A stretch of 53,229 nt of DNA. Origin: an uncultured Oscillospiraceae bacterium. GTDB lineage: Bacteria > Bacillota > Clostridia > Oscillospirales > Oscillospiraceae. The translations under genes and the position numbers were made by a program. The stretch is taken from assembly GCA_947626495.1 (NCBI GenBank), contig CANQSJ010000019.1, positions 1-53,229 on the forward strand. The letters are read 5' to 3'. The notes under the pieces were generated by a model. That model ran no database searches. It was given only the letters and a program-made list of their open reading frames with translations, and was not told the DNA's origin. Below are positions 1-8,191 of this stretch, one piece after another; positions within the stretch are counted from its first letter, which is position 1, and every line of letters starts with the position of its first letter.

Positions 1-1
1 G

Positions 2-37
2 GAGCAGGTAGACGAGATCCTGCGCAAGAACCCATAA
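2..37 (+). CDS. C-terminal end of an unidentified upstream gene (partial)
   Basis: An open frame enters from the left edge and stops at TAA 35-37, giving the last 11 residues EQVDEILRKNP. This is too short to identify the protein. The terminator-like hairpin about 60 bases further on fits the end of a transcription unit here. Confidence 0.5.
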   Translation, partial: EQVDEILRKNP

Positions 38-98
38 TACTGTAATCCAATGGCGGCGGGCCACTCCACTTCATGGCCCATCGCGCGCTGCGGAAAAA

Positions 99-131
99 CC
101 GCCGGGATCGCGGAGATCCCGGCGGCTTTTT
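99..131 (+). terminator. Rho-independent terminator
   Basis: An 11-bp GC-rich stem (99-109 with 115-125) encloses a 5-base loop and is followed by CTTTTTG. It separates the upstream gene from the biotin operon. Confidence 0.85.
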
Positions 132-147
132 GCGGGCACGACGGCTG

Positions 148-182
148 ATTGTAAACTTGTTTTCACGATTGCAGTTTACAAT
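148..182 (+). promoter_or_regulatory. BirA operator (biotin box) overlapping the birA-bioY promoter
   Basis: ATTGTAAACT (148-157) and AGTTTACAAT (173-182) form a perfect 10-bp inverted repeat with a 15-base spacer. This matches the known BirA operator layout (TTGTAAAC, about 15 bases, GTTTACAA). The right arm contains TACAAT (177-182), a likely -10 element, so bound BirA would block RNA polymerase. The BirA downstream has an N-terminal DNA-binding domain, as autoregulation requires. Confidence 0.9.
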
Positions 183-224
183 AGGATGTCAATATGGTAT
201 CCTCAGAGGCGGAGGTGGGACGCT

Positions 225-1208
225 ATGGAGAAAAAGCAGGCGCTGCTCTCGGCGCTGGAGCGGACGGAGGACTACATGTCCGGCAACGATCTGGCCGCCG
301 CGCTGGGCGTCACCCGGGCGGCGGTATGGAAGCTCATCCAGGCGCTGCGGGAGGACGGCCACGACATCGAGGCGGTGACCAACCGGGGCTACCGGCTGGC
401 TGAAGACAGCGACGCCGTGACGGCGGCCGGCGTGGAGCGGTATCTGGGAGACCTGGCTGAGAGGATCCCGGTGGAGGTGGTGGATGTGTGTGCGTCCACA
501 AATACGCTCCTGAAGGCGCAGGCGGCGGCGCTGCCGGTGTGGCACACCCTCATCGCCCGGCGGCAGAGCGGCGGCCGGGGCCGGATGGGGCGCAGCTTCT
601 GCTCCCCGGAGGGGACGGGCCTTTACATGAGCGTGCTGCTGCGGCCCCAGCTCGCGGCGGCGGAGGCCCCGCTCATCACCACGGCGGCCGCCGTGGCGGT
701 ATGCCGGGCGGCGGAGGCGCTGGGCTCGGACCGGGCGGAGATCAAATGGGTCAACGACGTGCTCATCCGGGGCAAAAAGGTCTGCGGCATCCTGACGGAG
801 GCGGGCGTCGGCATGGAGTCGGGGACGCTGGACTGGGCCGTGCTGGGGGTGGGCATCAACGTGCTGGAGCCGGCGGGCGGCTTCCCGGCGGAGATCGCGG
901 ATATAGCGGGCGCGGCCTTTCCTCGGCGGGAGAGGGACATGCGAAACCGGCTGGCGGCGGCGTTTTTGCGGTGCTTTTATGAGATATACGCGGCCCTGCC
1001 GGACAGGGCGTTCGTGGCGGAGTATCAGGCGAGAAGCTGTCTCGTGGGAAAGCAGGTGAACGTCCTGCGCGGGGACAGGACCCGCAGGGCGCTGGCCCTG
1101 GCGGTGGACGACGCATGCCGGCTCGTGGTGCGCTATGAGGACGGGACGGAGGAGGCGCTCTTTTCCGGAGAGGTCAGCGTCCGGCCGGAGAGGGGGGAGA
1201 GCCTGTGA
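225..1208 (+). CDS. birA: Biotin--[acetyl-CoA-carboxylase] ligase / biotin operon repressor BirA
   Basis: Group II biotin protein ligase (327 aa). It activates biotin to biotinyl-AMP, transfers it to carboxylase carrier domains, and represses biotin genes when biotin is abundant. A winged helix-turn-helix occupies about residues 5-60. The ligase core carries GGRGRMGR near residue 117, the loop that holds biotinyl-AMP, and KWVNDV further on. An in-frame ATG exists 39 bases upstream, but GGAGGTGGG at 211-219 sits just before the ATG at 225, so the shorter start is chosen. The stop overlaps the bioY start by 4 bases. The upstream biotin box implies autoregulation. Confidence 0.95.
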   Translation: MEKKQALLSALERTEDYMSGNDLAAALGVTRAAVWKLIQALREDGHDIEAVTNRGYRLAEDSDAVTAAGVERYLGDLAERIPVEVVDVCASTNTLLKAQAAALPVWHTLIARRQSGGRGRMGRSFCSPEGTGLYMSVLLRPQLAAAEAPLITTAAAVAVCRAAEALGSDRAEIKWVNDVLIRGKKVCGILTEAGVGMESGTLDWAVLGVGINVLEPAGGFPAEIADIAGAAFPRRERDMRNRLAAAFLRCFYEIYAALPDRAFVAEYQARSCLVGKQVNVLRGDRTRRALALAVDDACRLVVRYEDGTEEALFSGEVSVRPERGESL

Positions 1209-1753
1209 CGGAGACGGCAAAGCGTTTTGACACGCGGGACATCACCTATATTGCCATGGGGGCGGTGATCATCGCGGTGTGCTCCTGGATCAGCATCCCC
1301 ACCACCGTGCCCTTCACCATGCAGACCTTCGCGGTGTTCTGCGTGCTGAGCCTGCTGGGGGGCAGGCGGGGAACGCTGGCCATTGTGGTCTATCTGCTCC
1401 TGGGCGCGGCGGGCATGCCGGTCTTTTCCGGCTTCAGGGGCGGCGTCGGCGTACTGCTGGGCACCACGGGCGGCTACATCGTGGGATTTCTCTTCACCGG
1501 TCTCATTTATATGCTGGCCGAAAAGCTGTTCGGCCGAAGGCTGTGGGCCCAGGCGCTGGCGCTTATCCTGGGGCTGGCGGTGTGCTATGGCTTCGGCACG
1601 GCCTGGTTCATGCTGGTTTACGCCCGGGCCAACGGCGCCGTGGGGGTGATGACGGCCCTGGGCTGGTGCGTGTTTCCCTTTGTCATCCCGGACCTGGCCA
1701 AGCTGGCCCTGGCCCTGCTGGCGGCCCGCCGGATCCCCCTGGACAGAGGGTGA
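1205..1753 (+). CDS. bioY: Biotin transporter BioY (ECF substrate-binding component)
   Basis: Membrane S-component that binds biotin and works with the shared ECF energizing module (EcfA1, EcfA2, EcfT), none of which is in this window. At 182 aa it has the family's usual length, with about six hydrophobic segments and the typical BioY stretch FTMQTFAVF followed by a glycine-rich region (GVGVLLGTTGGYIVGF). The GTG start at 1205 overlaps the birA stop (GTGA), so the two are translationally coupled and should respond together to biotin through the BirA box upstream. Confidence 0.93.
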   Translation: MTETAKRFDTRDITYIAMGAVIIAVCSWISIPTTVPFTMQTFAVFCVLSLLGGRRGTLAIVVYLLLGAAGMPVFSGFRGGVGVLLGTTGGYIVGFLFTGLIYMLAEKLFGRRLWAQALALILGLAVCYGFGTAWFMLVYARANGAVGVMTALGWCVFPFVIPDLAKLALALLAARRIPLDRG

Positions 1754-1823
1754 GGCCGGGGGCCCGGGTCGGCGGATTTTCCATTATTTTGAATCCCGGC
1801 GGGCAGGATCGGGAAAATAGCTG

Positions 1824-1852
1824 TTGACAGATGATTGTACTATCTGTACAAT
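1824..1852 (+). promoter_or_regulatory. Sigma-A promoter with a palindrome over the -10, upstream of the LarA homologue
   Basis: TTGACA (1824-1829), a 17-base spacer and TACAAT (1847-1852) form a near-consensus promoter. A perfect inverted repeat, ATTGTAC (1834-1840) and GTACAAT (1846-1852) with a 5-base centre, covers the spacer and the whole -10. This is a good place for a repressor to act. The GTAC half-sites recall GntR-type operators, but no regulator gene is adjacent and that assignment is a guess. Confidence 0.8.
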
Positions 1853-1958
1853 TTTAAGGGACCGGATACGGCGCTATGTAGTCATCAGCGCCATGTACCG
1901 GGCCGGGACGGCGCGATACACCCTTCGGTGAGAACTTCACGACAAAGGAGAGCGACCC

Positions 1959-3452
1959 ATGAAACTGGATTTTGAATACGGCCACGGCATGATGAGCGCC
2001 CAGCTTCCCGACTGGACGGATGTGTTCATCCCCGGCGAGACGGTGCCCGATCCCCCCTGCCTTGCGCAGGACTGGGACAGCCTTTACGCCGCCACCCTGG
2101 ACTCCATCCGCCACCCCATCGGCATGCCCTCCCTGCGGGAGCTGGCCGGCCCGGGAAAGACGGCGGTGTTTGTCATCCCCGACATCGTCAAGGGCGGCGT
2201 CCAGCCCACCAGCCACCGGAAGGTGTCCATCCGGGCCTGCCTGGACGAGCTGTACGCCGCGGGCGTGGAGAAAAAGGACATCCTGCTGCTGATCTCCAAC
2301 GGCCTGCATCCCCGCGCCACGGTACAGGAGATGCGCACCATCCTGGGGGACGAGCTGTTTGGCGAGTTCTATCCCACCGGCCAGATCACCAGCCACGACA
2401 GCGAGGACTACGAGCACATGGTGGACCTGGGGTTCACCGCCTCCGGGGACCACGTGCTCATGAACAAGTACGTCTTTGACGCGGACATCCCCATCCTCAT
2501 CGGCCACACCCAGGGCAACCCCTACGGCGGCTACTCCGGCGGGTACAAGCACTGCGCCACCGGCATCACCCACTGGCGGAGCATCGCCGCCCACCACGTG
2601 CCCCGGGTGATGCACAGAGCCGACTTCGTGCCCGTGTCCACGAACAGCGTCATGCGCTCGAAGTTCGACGAGCAGGGCATGTTCATGGAGGAGAAGATGG
2701 GCCGCAAGTTCTTCTGCTGCGACGCGGTGCTGGACTCCAAGAGCCGCCAGATCGAGATCAACTCCGGCTGGGCCAAGGAAATGCAGCCCGTCTCCTGGGC
2801 CACCGCCGACAAGCGAACCTATGTCCACTGGGCGGAGAAGAAGTACGACGTGGTGGTGTTCGGCATGCCCACCGACTTCCACTACGGCGCGGGCATGGGC
2901 ACCAACCCCATCCAGATGATGCAGGCCCTGTCGGCCCAGGTGATCCGCCACAAGCGGGTGATGGCCGACCACTGTGTGTTCATCGTGCCCAGCATCTGCG
3001 ACGGGTGGTTTCACGACGAGCGCTGGCCCTATCTGCGGGAGCTGTACGAGATGTTCCAGCACGACTATATGCAGATCCTGCCGGATATGGACCGGTACGG
3101 GGAGTACTTCGCCACCCGGAAGGAGTACACGGACAAGTACCGCTTCGCCCACGCCTTCCACCCCTTCCACGGCTTTTCCATGATGAGCTGCGGCCATCTG
3201 GCGGAGGAGGACACCAGCGCCATCTACATCGTGGGGGCCCGGGAGCCGGGCATCGCCCGCTCCATGGGGCTGAAGACCCGGGCCACGGTGGAGGAGGCCC
3301 TGGCCGACGCCATGAAGAAATACGTGGGGCCCCACCCCAACATCCTGGCCCTGCCCCGGACGTTCACCACCGCGGCGGTGCACCTGTGCATGAAGGACCC
3401 GGGCCAGGACAGCCACAGCCGGGACGGCGCGGGGCACTGCTGCTGCGGGTGA
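1959..3452 (+). CDS. LarA-family nickel-pincer nucleotide-dependent racemase/epimerase homologue, substrate unknown
   Basis: LarA-like protein (497 aa; Lactiplantibacillus LarA is about 424 aa). LarA enzymes use a nickel-pincer nucleotide bound to a lysine to racemize or epimerize 2-hydroxyacids by hydride transfer. The four LarA functional positions appear conserved: His117 (in NGLHPRA), His183 (IGHTQGN), Lys197 (SGGYKH) and His213 (AAHH). The 66- and 16-residue spacings match LarA His108/His174 and Lys184/His200. The protein ends in HCCCG, an unusual tail that might bind metal. AAAGGAG precedes the start. No larB, larC or larE cofactor genes lie nearby, so the cofactor would have to be made elsewhere in the genome. 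Family membership is solid; lactate as substrate is not implied. Confidence 0.8.
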   Translation: MKLDFEYGHGMMSAQLPDWTDVFIPGETVPDPPCLAQDWDSLYAATLDSIRHPIGMPSLRELAGPGKTAVFVIPDIVKGGVQPTSHRKVSIRACLDELYAAGVEKKDILLLISNGLHPRATVQEMRTILGDELFGEFYPTGQITSHDSEDYEHMVDLGFTASGDHVLMNKYVFDADIPILIGHTQGNPYGGYSGGYKHCATGITHWRSIAAHHVPRVMHRADFVPVSTNSVMRSKFDEQGMFMEEKMGRKFFCCDAVLDSKSRQIEINSGWAKEMQPVSWATADKRTYVHWAEKKYDVVVFGMPTDFHYGAGMGTNPIQMMQALSAQVIRHKRVMADHCVFIVPSICDGWFHDERWPYLRELYEMFQHDYMQILPDMDRYGEYFATRKEYTDKYRFAHAFHPFHGFSMMSCGHLAEEDTSAIYIVGAREPGIARSMGLKTRATVEEALADAMKKYVGPHPNILALPRTFTTAAVHLCMKDPGQDSHSRDGAGHCCCG

Positions 3453-3548
3453 ACGCCCCTTCTGCGACGGAATTATAAATATGTCTATAATATCCCGGCG
3501 GCCCCGCCCTGGGGGGACTGAAAGGATCGGGAAAGAGGAGAGACGGAT

Positions 3549-3839
3549 ATGAAGGCCTATAAGCTGCTGGGCGCCGACGGCAAGTTTTATACTTCCGGGC
3601 AGCCGGGGACCCTGGGCGGGAACAGCCGCGCCAGGATCTACGGCCGTCTGGACTGCCCCGCGGCGCTGGCCTCGATCCGCAAGTACCCGGGCAGCTATGA
3701 GCGGGGGCGGGTGTTTTTTGCCGACGAGAAAACGGCTCTCGCCGCCGGGTATCGCCCCTGCGGGAGGTGCCTGCGGGAGAAGTACCTGCAGTGGAAGCGC
3801 GATCCGGAGAAGTACCGGGAAAAATACGGCGCGAAGTGA
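3549..3839 (+). CDS. Stand-alone Ada-type metal-binding domain protein
   Basis: A 96-residue protein resembling the zinc-binding N-terminal domain of the Ada DNA-repair protein, here without the methyltransferase or AraC parts. Recognisable pieces are YGRLDCPAAL, VFFADEKTAL and GYRPCGRCLREKY. Only three cysteines are visible (about residues 37, 76 and 79), whereas Ada uses four, so zinc binding may be altered. GAGGAG lies before the ATG. TATAAT at 3486-3491 may be a -10, with a poor -35. Similar small proteins are common in gut Clostridia; their role is not established and may be nucleic-acid binding. Confidence 0.75.
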   Translation: MKAYKLLGADGKFYTSGQPGTLGGNSRARIYGRLDCPAALASIRKYPGSYERGRVFFADEKTALAAGYRPCGRCLREKYLQWKRDPEKYREKYGAK

Positions 3840-3903
3840 CGGCTCGCCCGTCGTAAGCGCATTTTGCAGGGGCCGGTGACCCACCGGACCGGGGGAGGAC
3901 GCT

Positions 3904-4359
3904 ATGAGCGGAGAAGAGGACTATCTGTGCCGGCTGCGGCAGCTCTGCCGGGATTATATGAGCGAGATGACGCGCCTGGCCGCCGACCGCCGGTTCGGCC
4001 AGGGGATGATGGGGCTGGGCGGCCGGCTGGGCGACGAGCCCTGCAACAAGCGCTTCACCCAGCAGGTACAGGCGCTATTTCAGGATATGGCGCAGGATAC
4101 AGCCGTCTCCTCCGGCGAGGTGCGCCAGGTGCTGGAGTGCCTGTATCGCGCCCCGTCGGACTATACCGGGCCCAAGGCGGCCTACTGGATGCTGCGGGCC
4201 GCGCAGACCTATTCCCTGCCCCTCGTCGGCCGCCTCACCCCGGCGGACGCCCGGGCGGTGCTGTCCGCCTATGAGAGGGCCTATCCCCGCTTTGACCGCA
4301 TGCCGGCCCAGCAGGAGATCTTCACGGCCCTGACGGAGGCGGCGGTCGCCGAGAGGTGA
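3904..4359 (+). CDS. Hypothetical protein (151 aa)
   Basis: I do not recognise this protein. It is soluble, mostly helical in composition and without a signal peptide, membrane segment or clear motif. GGGGGAGG ends 4 bases before the ATG, a strong ribosome-binding site, and its codon use matches its neighbours, so it is probably real. It lies between the Ada-type gene (64-base gap) and the patatin gene (55-base gap), all on the same strand, and may be co-transcribed with them. Confidence 0.7.
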   Translation: MSGEEDYLCRLRQLCRDYMSEMTRLAADRRFGQGMMGLGGRLGDEPCNKRFTQQVQALFQDMAQDTAVSSGEVRQVLECLYRAPSDYTGPKAAYWMLRAAQTYSLPLVGRLTPADARAVLSAYERAYPRFDRMPAQQEIFTALTEAAVAER

Positions 4360-4414
4360 CCGGCGGGGTACAAGAACAGACATTCCACTTCAGACAGAAC
4401 ACGGGAGGTGCTCT

Positions 4415-5566
4415 ATGAAACTGCAGATCGATCCGTCGGTATCTTACGCGATGGCATTGGAGGGTGGCGGCGCCAGAGGGGCCTATCAGATCGGCGCCTG
4501 GAAGGCGCTTCTGGAGGCGGGGATCCGCATCTCGGCGGTGGCCGGGACGTCCGTGGGGGCGCTCAACGGCGCGCTGATCGCCATGGGCGACGAGGCGCGG
4601 GCTGAGGAGCTTTGGTCCAACATCCACTACTCCGAGGTGATGGATGTGGACGACGACGAGATGGGCGATTTGGTGCGGGGGGATCTGCTGGAACTGGATC
4701 TGCCCCGGGTGCTGCAGAAGGTGTCGGCCATCGTCCACAACCGGGGGCTGGACGTGACGCCCCTGCGCAACTGGATCCGCCAGGTGGCGGACCCGGCGGC
4801 CATCCGCGCCTCGGAGCAGGAGTTTTACATTGTCACCTATTCCGTCTCCGACCAGAAGGAGCTGGAGCTGCGGGCCAAGGATCTGACGGACGATGAGCTG
4901 CACGACATGCTGCTGGCCAGCGCGTATCTGCCGGCGTTCCGCATCGAGCGGCTTGCGGGCAAGCTCTACGCCGACGGCGGCGTTCGGGACGTGCTGCCCC
5001 TGCATGTGCTCATCGAAAACGGCTACACCAACATCATCGCCATGCGGCTGTACGGCCCCGGGATCATGCGGCCCGTCCGGATCCCGGAGGGCACCCATGT
5101 GTACACCCTCGCCCCCAAGGCGAAGCTGGGCGGCATCCTGGAGTTCGAGGCGGAGCAGAGCCGCCGGAACATCCGTCTGGGCTATTACGACGCCAAGCGG
5201 TTCCTCTACGGCCTGAAGGGGGAGACCTATTATATCGACGCTCAGTGGAGCGAGGAGGAGGCCCGCCGGTTTTTGTGCGACGGCGTTCTGCGCGCCTGCG
5301 CGGACGAGAATCTGACCCTCCGGGCCGTCCACGAGGAGCGTCTGCCCGCTCTGGCGGAGAAGCTGAAGGCGGAGAAGGGCAGCTATGTGGATCTGGCGGC
5401 GGCGCTGCTGGAGGAAGCGGCGGCGCGCAAGGAGCTGTCGCCCTGGCAGATCTATACCGAGGGCGAGCTGCTGGGCAAATTGGGCGACGGGGCCGTGGAG
5501 GAGATCCTCGCCTCCGGGACCGACCGCTCCGGCGTGGCGGGCCTCATCAGCTCTCTCGTGCACTGA
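4415..5566 (+). CDS. Patatin-like phospholipase family protein
   Basis: A 383-residue lipid acyl hydrolase of the patatin family. The N-terminal domain (about residues 10-200) has the oxyanion-hole loop EGGGARGAYQIG (16-27), the nucleophile elbow GTSVG with Ser46, and the catalytic aspartate in ADGG (Asp187), completing a Ser-Asp dyad. The C-terminal half is a helical extension I do not recognise. There is no signal peptide, so it should act in the cytoplasm or at the inner membrane face. GGGAGGTG precedes the ATG and a strong terminator follows the stop. Confidence 0.9.
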   Translation: MKLQIDPSVSYAMALEGGGARGAYQIGAWKALLEAGIRISAVAGTSVGALNGALIAMGDEARAEELWSNIHYSEVMDVDDDEMGDLVRGDLLELDLPRVLQKVSAIVHNRGLDVTPLRNWIRQVADPAAIRASEQEFYIVTYSVSDQKELELRAKDLTDDELHDMLLASAYLPAFRIERLAGKLYADGGVRDVLPLHVLIENGYTNIIAMRLYGPGIMRPVRIPEGTHVYTLAPKAKLGGILEFEAEQSRRNIRLGYYDAKRFLYGLKGETYYIDAQWSEEEARRFLCDGVLRACADENLTLRAVHEERLPALAEKLKAEKGSYVDLAAALLEEAAARKELSPWQIYTEGELLGKLGDGAVEEILASGTDRSGVAGLISSLVH

Positions 5567-5601
5567 CCGACCGCTCCGGGAGCGTCCAAAAATAAAGAGA
5601 A

Positions 5602-5635
5602 CGGCCCTCCGACGCGCGTCGGAGGGCCGCTTTTG
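5602..5635 (+). terminator. Rho-independent terminator after the patatin gene
   Basis: Thirteen bases (5602-5614) are followed at once by their reverse complement (5617-5629) around a 2-base centre, then CTTTTG. This long GC-rich stem ends the patatin transcription unit. Confidence 0.85.
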
Positions 5636-5710
5636 ACCGGAGGCTGTCCCAGCTTGCAACCGCCGGGAGGCCATGATAAAATAAAGAAAAACGCCAGGGA
5701 GGGACGGAGA

Positions 5711-8137
5711 ATGGAGCAGTGGCTGGACTATGAGCGCTCCGCGCTGGAGCGGCTGCGCCGTCTGGCGCCCGGATGCGCGGTGCTGCTGCGGGCGAAGGGG
5801 GACTTCCCGCTGGAGGGGCCGGGGAAGATCGCCCTGTACGGCAGCGGCGGCCGGCGCACCGTGAAGGGTGGCACCGGCTCCGGCGACGTGAATTCCCGGT
5901 TCACCGTGACGGCGGAGCAGGGGCTGCGGGAGGCGGGCTTCACCGTCACCAGCGGCGCCTGGCTGGACGGCTATGACGCCGTTTACGCCCGGGCCCGGGA
6001 GGCGTTCCTTGGAAGCATCCGGGCCGAGGCCCGCCGGCGGCACACCCTGGCCATGGTGCTGGGCATGGGCGCGGTGATGCCGGAGCCGGCCTATTCGCTG
6101 CCCATGGAGGCGGAGGGGGACACGGCGGTATACGTGCTGGCCCGCTCCTGCGGCGAGGGGAACGACCGGCGCAACGAGCCGGGAGATTACCGGCTCACGG
6201 ACACGGAGATCCGGGACATCCTGGCGGCCCATAAGCGGTACCGGCGGTTCATGCTGGTGCTGAACGTGGGCGGACCGGTAGATCTGACGCCGGTGGCGGC
6301 GGTGGAGAACGTGCTGCTGCTGGGGCAGCTGGGAGCCGTGACCGGATGGGTGTTGGCGGATCTGCTGCTGGGCAGGGCCTATCCCTCCGGGAAGCTGGCC
6401 TCCACCTGGAGCGCCTGGGACGCGCTGCCCGCCCTGGGGGATTTCGGCGGCGCGGACGATACCCGCTACCGGGAGGGCGTCTACGTGGGCTACCGGTATT
6501 TCGACAGCGCGGGCGTCCGGCCCGCCTTCTGCTTCGGCTACGGGCTGGGCTATACCCGCTTTGCCCTGGGCAGGGCGGAGACAAACCTGTCCGGGGGCAC
6601 GGCGGCGGTGCGCGTGCCCGTGACCAACGTGGGGAACCGTCCCGGCCGGGAGACGGTACAGGTCTATGTGTCCGTGCCCTGGGGACGGCTGGACCGGCCC
6701 TATCAGGCCCTGGCGGGCTTTGCCAAGACCGAAGAGCTGGCGCCGGGCGGGACGCAGACCGTCACGGTCCGCTTTGATCTGGCGGAGTTGGCGGGCTACG
6801 ATACGGCCGCCGGGGCCTACATCCTGGAGCCGGGGCGGTACATCCTCCGGGTGGGGACCAGCAGCCGGGATACGGTGCCGGCCGCGGCTCTGACGCTGGA
6901 CCGGGAGGTCACCGTCCGGCGGGTGGAGCACGTGGGCGGAACGCCGGATTTTGAGGACTGGCGGCCCGCGCCATGGCCGGAGGAAGCCTGCCCGGCCAAT
7001 CTGCCGGTGCTGGCGGTGGACCCCGGGGCGCTGGAAGACCGCCCCGTGCCCGCGCCCGCCCGGCCGGGCCGGGAGGCGACGGAGCGGGCGGAGCGGCTGT
7101 CCGACGAAGAACTCATCCACCTCTGCGTGGGCCAGTATGAGGACGGGGCGGGGCTGGCCAGCGTGATCGGCAACGCGGCCCAGTCCGTGGCCGGGGCGGC
7201 GGGGGAGACCTGCTCCCGGATGGAGGACATCCCGCCGCTGGTGATGGCCGACGGCCCGGCGGGTCTGCGCCTGGCGCAGCACTATACCCGCCGGGGTGAC
7301 ATGGCCCTGGCGGTGGGCGGCACCCTCCCCGCCGGGATGGAGGAGCTGATGGGCCCCCTGATGCGCCGGATCATGGGTGGCGGGGGCGGCAGGGCCAAGG
7401 GCCCGGTGCTGGACCAGTACTGCACCGCCATCCCCATCGGCACGGCCCTGGCCCAGAGCTGGGACATGGACCTGTGCCGGACCGTGGGGGACATTGTGGG
7501 CACGGAGATGGAGCGTTTCGGCGTCCATCTGTGGCTGGCGCCGGCCATGAACATCCACCGCAATCCGCTGTGCGGCCGGAATTTTGAGTATTATTCCGAG
7601 GACCCGCTGCTCACGGGCCTGACCGCCGCGGCCGTCACCCAGGGGGTCCAGAGTCACCCCGGCCGGGGCGTGACGGTGAAGCATTTTTGCTGCAACAACC
7701 AGGAGACCAACCGCTTCCGCTCCAACAGCGCGGTCAGCGAGCGGGCGCTGCGGGAGATCTATCTGCGGGGTTTCGGGATCTGCCTGCGCCTGGCGGACCC
7801 GGCGGCGCTGATGACCAGCTACAACCTGCTCAACGGCGAGCACACCTCCCAGCGGCCGGATCTGCTGGTGACGCTGCTGCGGGACGAGTGGGGCTGGGGC
7901 GGCCTGGTCATGACCGACTGGGTGGTGGCCGCCATGGGCGGAAAGGGGAAATATCCCATGGCCCGGGCCGACGCCACCCTCCGGGCGGGGAACGATCTGT
8001 TCATGCCCGGCGGGAAACGGGACTTCAAGACCGCCCTCCGGGCGCTGCGGGACGGGACGCTGCCCCGGGAGCGGGCGGTGACGGACGCGGCCCACGTGCT
8101 GGAGGCGGTCCGGCGGCTGCGGGGCAAAAGGGAATAG
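5711..8137 (+). CDS. Glycoside hydrolase family 3 protein (beta-glucosidase type) with circularly permuted domains
   Basis: An 808-residue GH3 enzyme whose domains are in swapped order. The domain normally at the C-terminus comes first (about residues 20-270, with GSGDVNSRF). A fibronectin-III-like domain follows (about 295-390, with VQVYVSVPWG). The catalytic TIM-barrel is last (about 490-808, with GTALAQSW, RNPLCGRNFEYYSEDP, GVTVKHF and GLVMTDW). Asp736 in MTDW is the expected nucleophile. The same inverted order is known in beta-glucosidases from Ruminococcus albus and Butyrivibrio fibrisolvens. No signal peptide is visible, so it probably cleaves imported glycosides or small oligosaccharides. 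An in-frame start at 5633 overlaps the preceding terminator, so the ATG at 5711 is used. The exact sugar cannot be told from sequence. Confidence 0.9.
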   Translation: MEQWLDYERSALERLRRLAPGCAVLLRAKGDFPLEGPGKIALYGSGGRRTVKGGTGSGDVNSRFTVTAEQGLREAGFTVTSGAWLDGYDAVYARAREAFLGSIRAEARRRHTLAMVLGMGAVMPEPAYSLPMEAEGDTAVYVLARSCGEGNDRRNEPGDYRLTDTEIRDILAAHKRYRRFMLVLNVGGPVDLTPVAAVENVLLLGQLGAVTGWVLADLLLGRAYPSGKLASTWSAWDALPALGDFGGADDTRYREGVYVGYRYFDSAGVRPAFCFGYGLGYTRFALGRAETNLSGGTAAVRVPVTNVGNRPGRETVQVYVSVPWGRLDRPYQALAGFAKTEELAPGGTQTVTVRFDLAELAGYDTAAGAYILEPGRYILRVGTSSRDTVPAAALTLDREVTVRRVEHVGGTPDFEDWRPAPWPEEACPANLPVLAVDPGALEDRPVPAPARPGREATERAERLSDEELIHLCVGQYEDGAGLASVIGNAAQSVAGAAGETCSRMEDIPPLVMADGPAGLRLAQHYTRRGDMALAVGGTLPAGMEELMGPLMRRIMGGGGGRAKGPVLDQYCTAIPIGTALAQSWDMDLCRTVGDIVGTEMERFGVHLWLAPAMNIHRNPLCGRNFEYYSEDPLLTGLTAAAVTQGVQSHPGRGVTVKHFCCNNQETNRFRSNSAVSERALREIYLRGFGICLRLADPAALMTSYNLLNGEHTSQRPDLLVTLLRDEWGWGGLVMTDWVVAAMGGKGKYPMARADATLRAGNDLFMPGGKRDFKTALRALRDGTLPRERAVTDAAHVLEAVRRLRGKRE

Positions 8138-8150
8138 ACCGCGAAGGGCA

Positions 8151-8184
8151 AAAACGCCGCCTGGGACATCTGTCCCGGGCGGCG
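8151..8184 (-). terminator. Terminator of the spoIIGA-sigE operon
   Basis: On the minus strand a long GC hairpin (GCCGCC-GGGACA arms around a short loop, with one internal mismatch) is followed by GTTTTTG. It lies just past the sigE stop and also separates it from the convergent GH3 gene. Confidence 0.8.
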
Positions 8185-8191
8185 CCGCCGT

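Noticed and set aside
4322-8095. Very long open frame (over 1,200 codons) on the minus strand opposite the patatin and GH3 genes
   Set aside because: It is antisense to well-recognised genes. The translation is rich in Arg, His, Pro and Gly without any domain; GC-rich codon bias often leaves such shadows open.
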